From assembly GCA_024275485.1 (NCBI GenBank), contig JAJRZA010000086.1, positions 1-33,139 of the forward strand: DNA of 33,139 nucleotides. Reading direction: 5' to 3'. A program made the position numbers and the translations under genes. The notes beneath the pieces are model-generated. The model was given only the letters and a program-made list of their open reading frames with translations. It was not told the origin of the DNA and did not search any database. Below are positions 31,966-33,139 of the stretch, piece by piece. This DNA is from Candidatus Krumholzibacteriota bacterium. GTDB taxonomy: Bacteria; Krumholzibacteriota; Krumholzibacteriia; LZORAL124-64-63. The number at the start of each line of letters is the position of its first letter. Position 1 is the stretch's first letter.

Positions 31966-33139
31966 TCAAACAGGGGCCGGGTCGGTTGGGCGCCCACCCT
32001 CAAGTTGATCCTCTTCAGCATCATCGTCAGGGTCGGCCACCCCAAATTTGTTTTTGAAATCCTCCACAAGAGAATAGCTAACCGGCACCAGCAACAAGGT
32101 GATAAAGGTGGCAAACATGACCCCGAAGCCCAGGCTGGTGGCCATGGGAATGAGGAACTTGGCCTGCAGGCTTTTTTCCAGGATCAGGGGCATCAGTCCG
32201 GCAAAGGTGGTCACCGAAGTCAGCATGATGGGCCGAAAGCGTCGCATGCCGGAGCTCATCAGCGATTCGGTGATCGACATACCCCCGCGCCGACTGCGGT
32301 TGATGAAGTCGATCATAATGAGTGAATCGTTCACCACCACGCCGGTTAGGGCAACAACCCCGAACATGCTGATCAATGTCAGGTTCAGTCCCATCAGGAT
32401 GTGGCCCCAAATGGCACCCACAATGCCGAAAGGAATGGCCGACATGACGATGATCGGCTGCATGTAGGATTTGAACATCACAGCGAGCAGGACGAAGACC
32501 AGGAACATGGCCATGAGGAAGCCTCTCATCAGGCTGCCAATGGACTCGGCCTGCTCTTTCTGCTGGCCTTCCATGCTGAAGTGCAGGCCGGGATAGTCGG
32601 CCAGCAAACGGGGTAGGATATTCTGACGCAGGTCCCGGTTGATCTCATCGGCGTTGGCAACCGACTGATCCACATCCGCGGTAACACCGACCACACGTTT
32701 GCGGTCGGATCGCTCGATGGAGGCGAACCCACGGCCGATATCCACCCTGGCAACGCGGTTGAACGGTACTTGATCCCCATTGGGGGTGCGGATGCGCATG
32801 GATTCGATGTTTCCTATGCTCTTTCGTTCATCATCCGGATAGCGGATCATGACCTTCACTTCATCGCGGCCACGTTGGATGCGCATGGCCTCGTATCCAT
32901 AGAATCCAGCGCGCACCTGACGGGCCAGATCCGACAAGGTGATGCCCAGGGTGCGGGCCTCGGGCTTGAGGCTGAGCTTCATCTCAACCTTGCCTTCCCG
33001 GAAGGTATCGGTGATGTCCTGGACTCCGGGGTAGGTGGCCAGTTCCGCCTTGAGTTGACGCCCGGCAGCCAGCAGGCCCTCGGTGTTCGGTGAGGACAAC
33101 TGCACGTAGACGGGTTTGCCGCCGTGGAACAGGTCGGCG
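31966..33139 (-). CDS. RND-family efflux pump permease, C-terminal part
   Basis: The window holds the last 390 residues or so; the gene begins beyond the right edge. It matches the second half of AcrB/HAE1-type permeases. A porter domain comes first (about 1-190 of the visible part, with YPGVQDITDTFREGKVEMKL and NGDQVPFNRVARVDIGRGF). The membrane helices follow, with SMFGVVALTGVVVNDSLIMI and SGMRRFRPIMLTSVTTFAGL. The pump is proton-driven and exports substrates through a tripartite complex with a periplasmic adaptor and an outer-membrane channel; substrates cannot be inferred. The C-terminal tail is acidic (DPDDDAEEDQLEGG). The gene is followed by the stem-loop at 31827-31873. Confidence 0.92.
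   Translation of the reverse strand, partial: ADLFHGGKPVYVQLSSPNTEGLLAAGRQLKAELATYPGVQDITDTFREGKVEMKLSLKPEARTLGITLSDLARQVRAGFYGYEAMRIQRGRDEVKVMIRYPDDERKSIGNIESMRIRTPNGDQVPFNRVARVDIGRGFASIERSDRKRVVGVTADVDQSVANADEINRDLRQNILPRLLADYPGLHFSMEGQQKEQAESIGSLMRGFLMAMFLVFVLLAVMFKSYMQPIIVMSAIPFGIVGAIWGHILMGLNLTLISMFGVVALTGVVVNDSLIMIDFINRSRRGGMSITESLMSSGMRRFRPIMLTSVTTFAGLMPLILEKSLQAKFLIPMATSLGFGVMFATFITLLLVPVSYSLVEDFKNKFGVADPDDDAEEDQLEGGRPTDPAPV

Noticed and set aside
1-33139. tRNA, rRNA, transposase or integrase genes
   Set aside because: No cloverleaf, rRNA core sequence or recombinase-like protein was recognised anywhere in the window.

Overview
The window looks like a piece of chromosome from a Gram-negative (diderm), probably flagellated bacterium. 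Evidence for two membranes: an Omp85/POTRA protein, a small beta-barrel protein ending in Phe, a PapD-like periplasmic chaperone, an usher-type outer-membrane protein, an RND efflux pump and a lipoprotein with a lipobox. Evidence for motility and chemotaxis: a methyl-accepting chemotaxis protein behind a near-consensus sigma-28 promoter. Evidence for selenium use: an IscA/HesB-type gene with an in-frame UGA at the Cys position and a bacterial SECIS-like hairpin. PATAN(DUF4388)-HDOD fusions and TPR membrane proteins are common in Deltaproteobacteria-like and FCB-group lineages, but the sequence alone does not fix the phylum. No rRNA, tRNA, CRISPR array, transposase or integrase was seen.

Layout. 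1-480: frameshifted remnant of a beta-helix protein (minus). 514-1961: FAH-family hydrolase and small heat shock protein (minus). 2164-5428: Omp85-like protein plus MOP-family flippase (plus, likely operon), then a PAS-domain relic. 5682-7670: tandem-CZB chemoreceptor with its own sigma-28 promoter and terminator. 7805-10860: AGCS amino-acid:cation symporter, SAM methyltransferase and a small acidic zinc-ribbon protein (plus). 10939-11286: predicted HesB selenoprotein (minus), divergent from an SppA peptidase (11544-13280, plus). 13331-15463: PATAN-HDOD protein (minus). 15682-23909: the accessory highlight, a minus-strand chaperone-usher-like locus with three DUF4402-type subunits. 24277-25440: two secreted/lipoprotein genes (plus). 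25453-28029: DinB-like protein and a glycosyltransferase-TPR fusion (minus). 28363-31118: beta-barrel protein and a TPR membrane protein split by a frameshift (plus). 31115-33139: glycine-rich secreted protein and the C-terminal part of an RND pump (minus).

How the genes work together. The block 15682-23909 reads as one export and assembly system. A strongly terminated, separately expressed major subunit (23403-23909) is followed by a second subunit (22645-23172), a PapD-like chaperone (21595-22488), an usher-like protein (18599-21598, overlapping the chaperone by ATGA), a TPR/CBM9-like/hydrolase-fold protein (16442-18595, three bases after the usher) and a third subunit (15682-16197). The three DUF4402-type proteins share a signal peptide, a [LM][ND]FG motif, a C-terminal LT-x-D-x-ATA motif and a terminal Asn. 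I infer that they are fibre subunits assembled by the chaperone and usher. The carbohydrate-binding/hydrolase-like protein has no counterpart in classical pilus operons that I know of. The second strong signal is the HesB selenoprotein, which conventional gene calling would truncate or miss.
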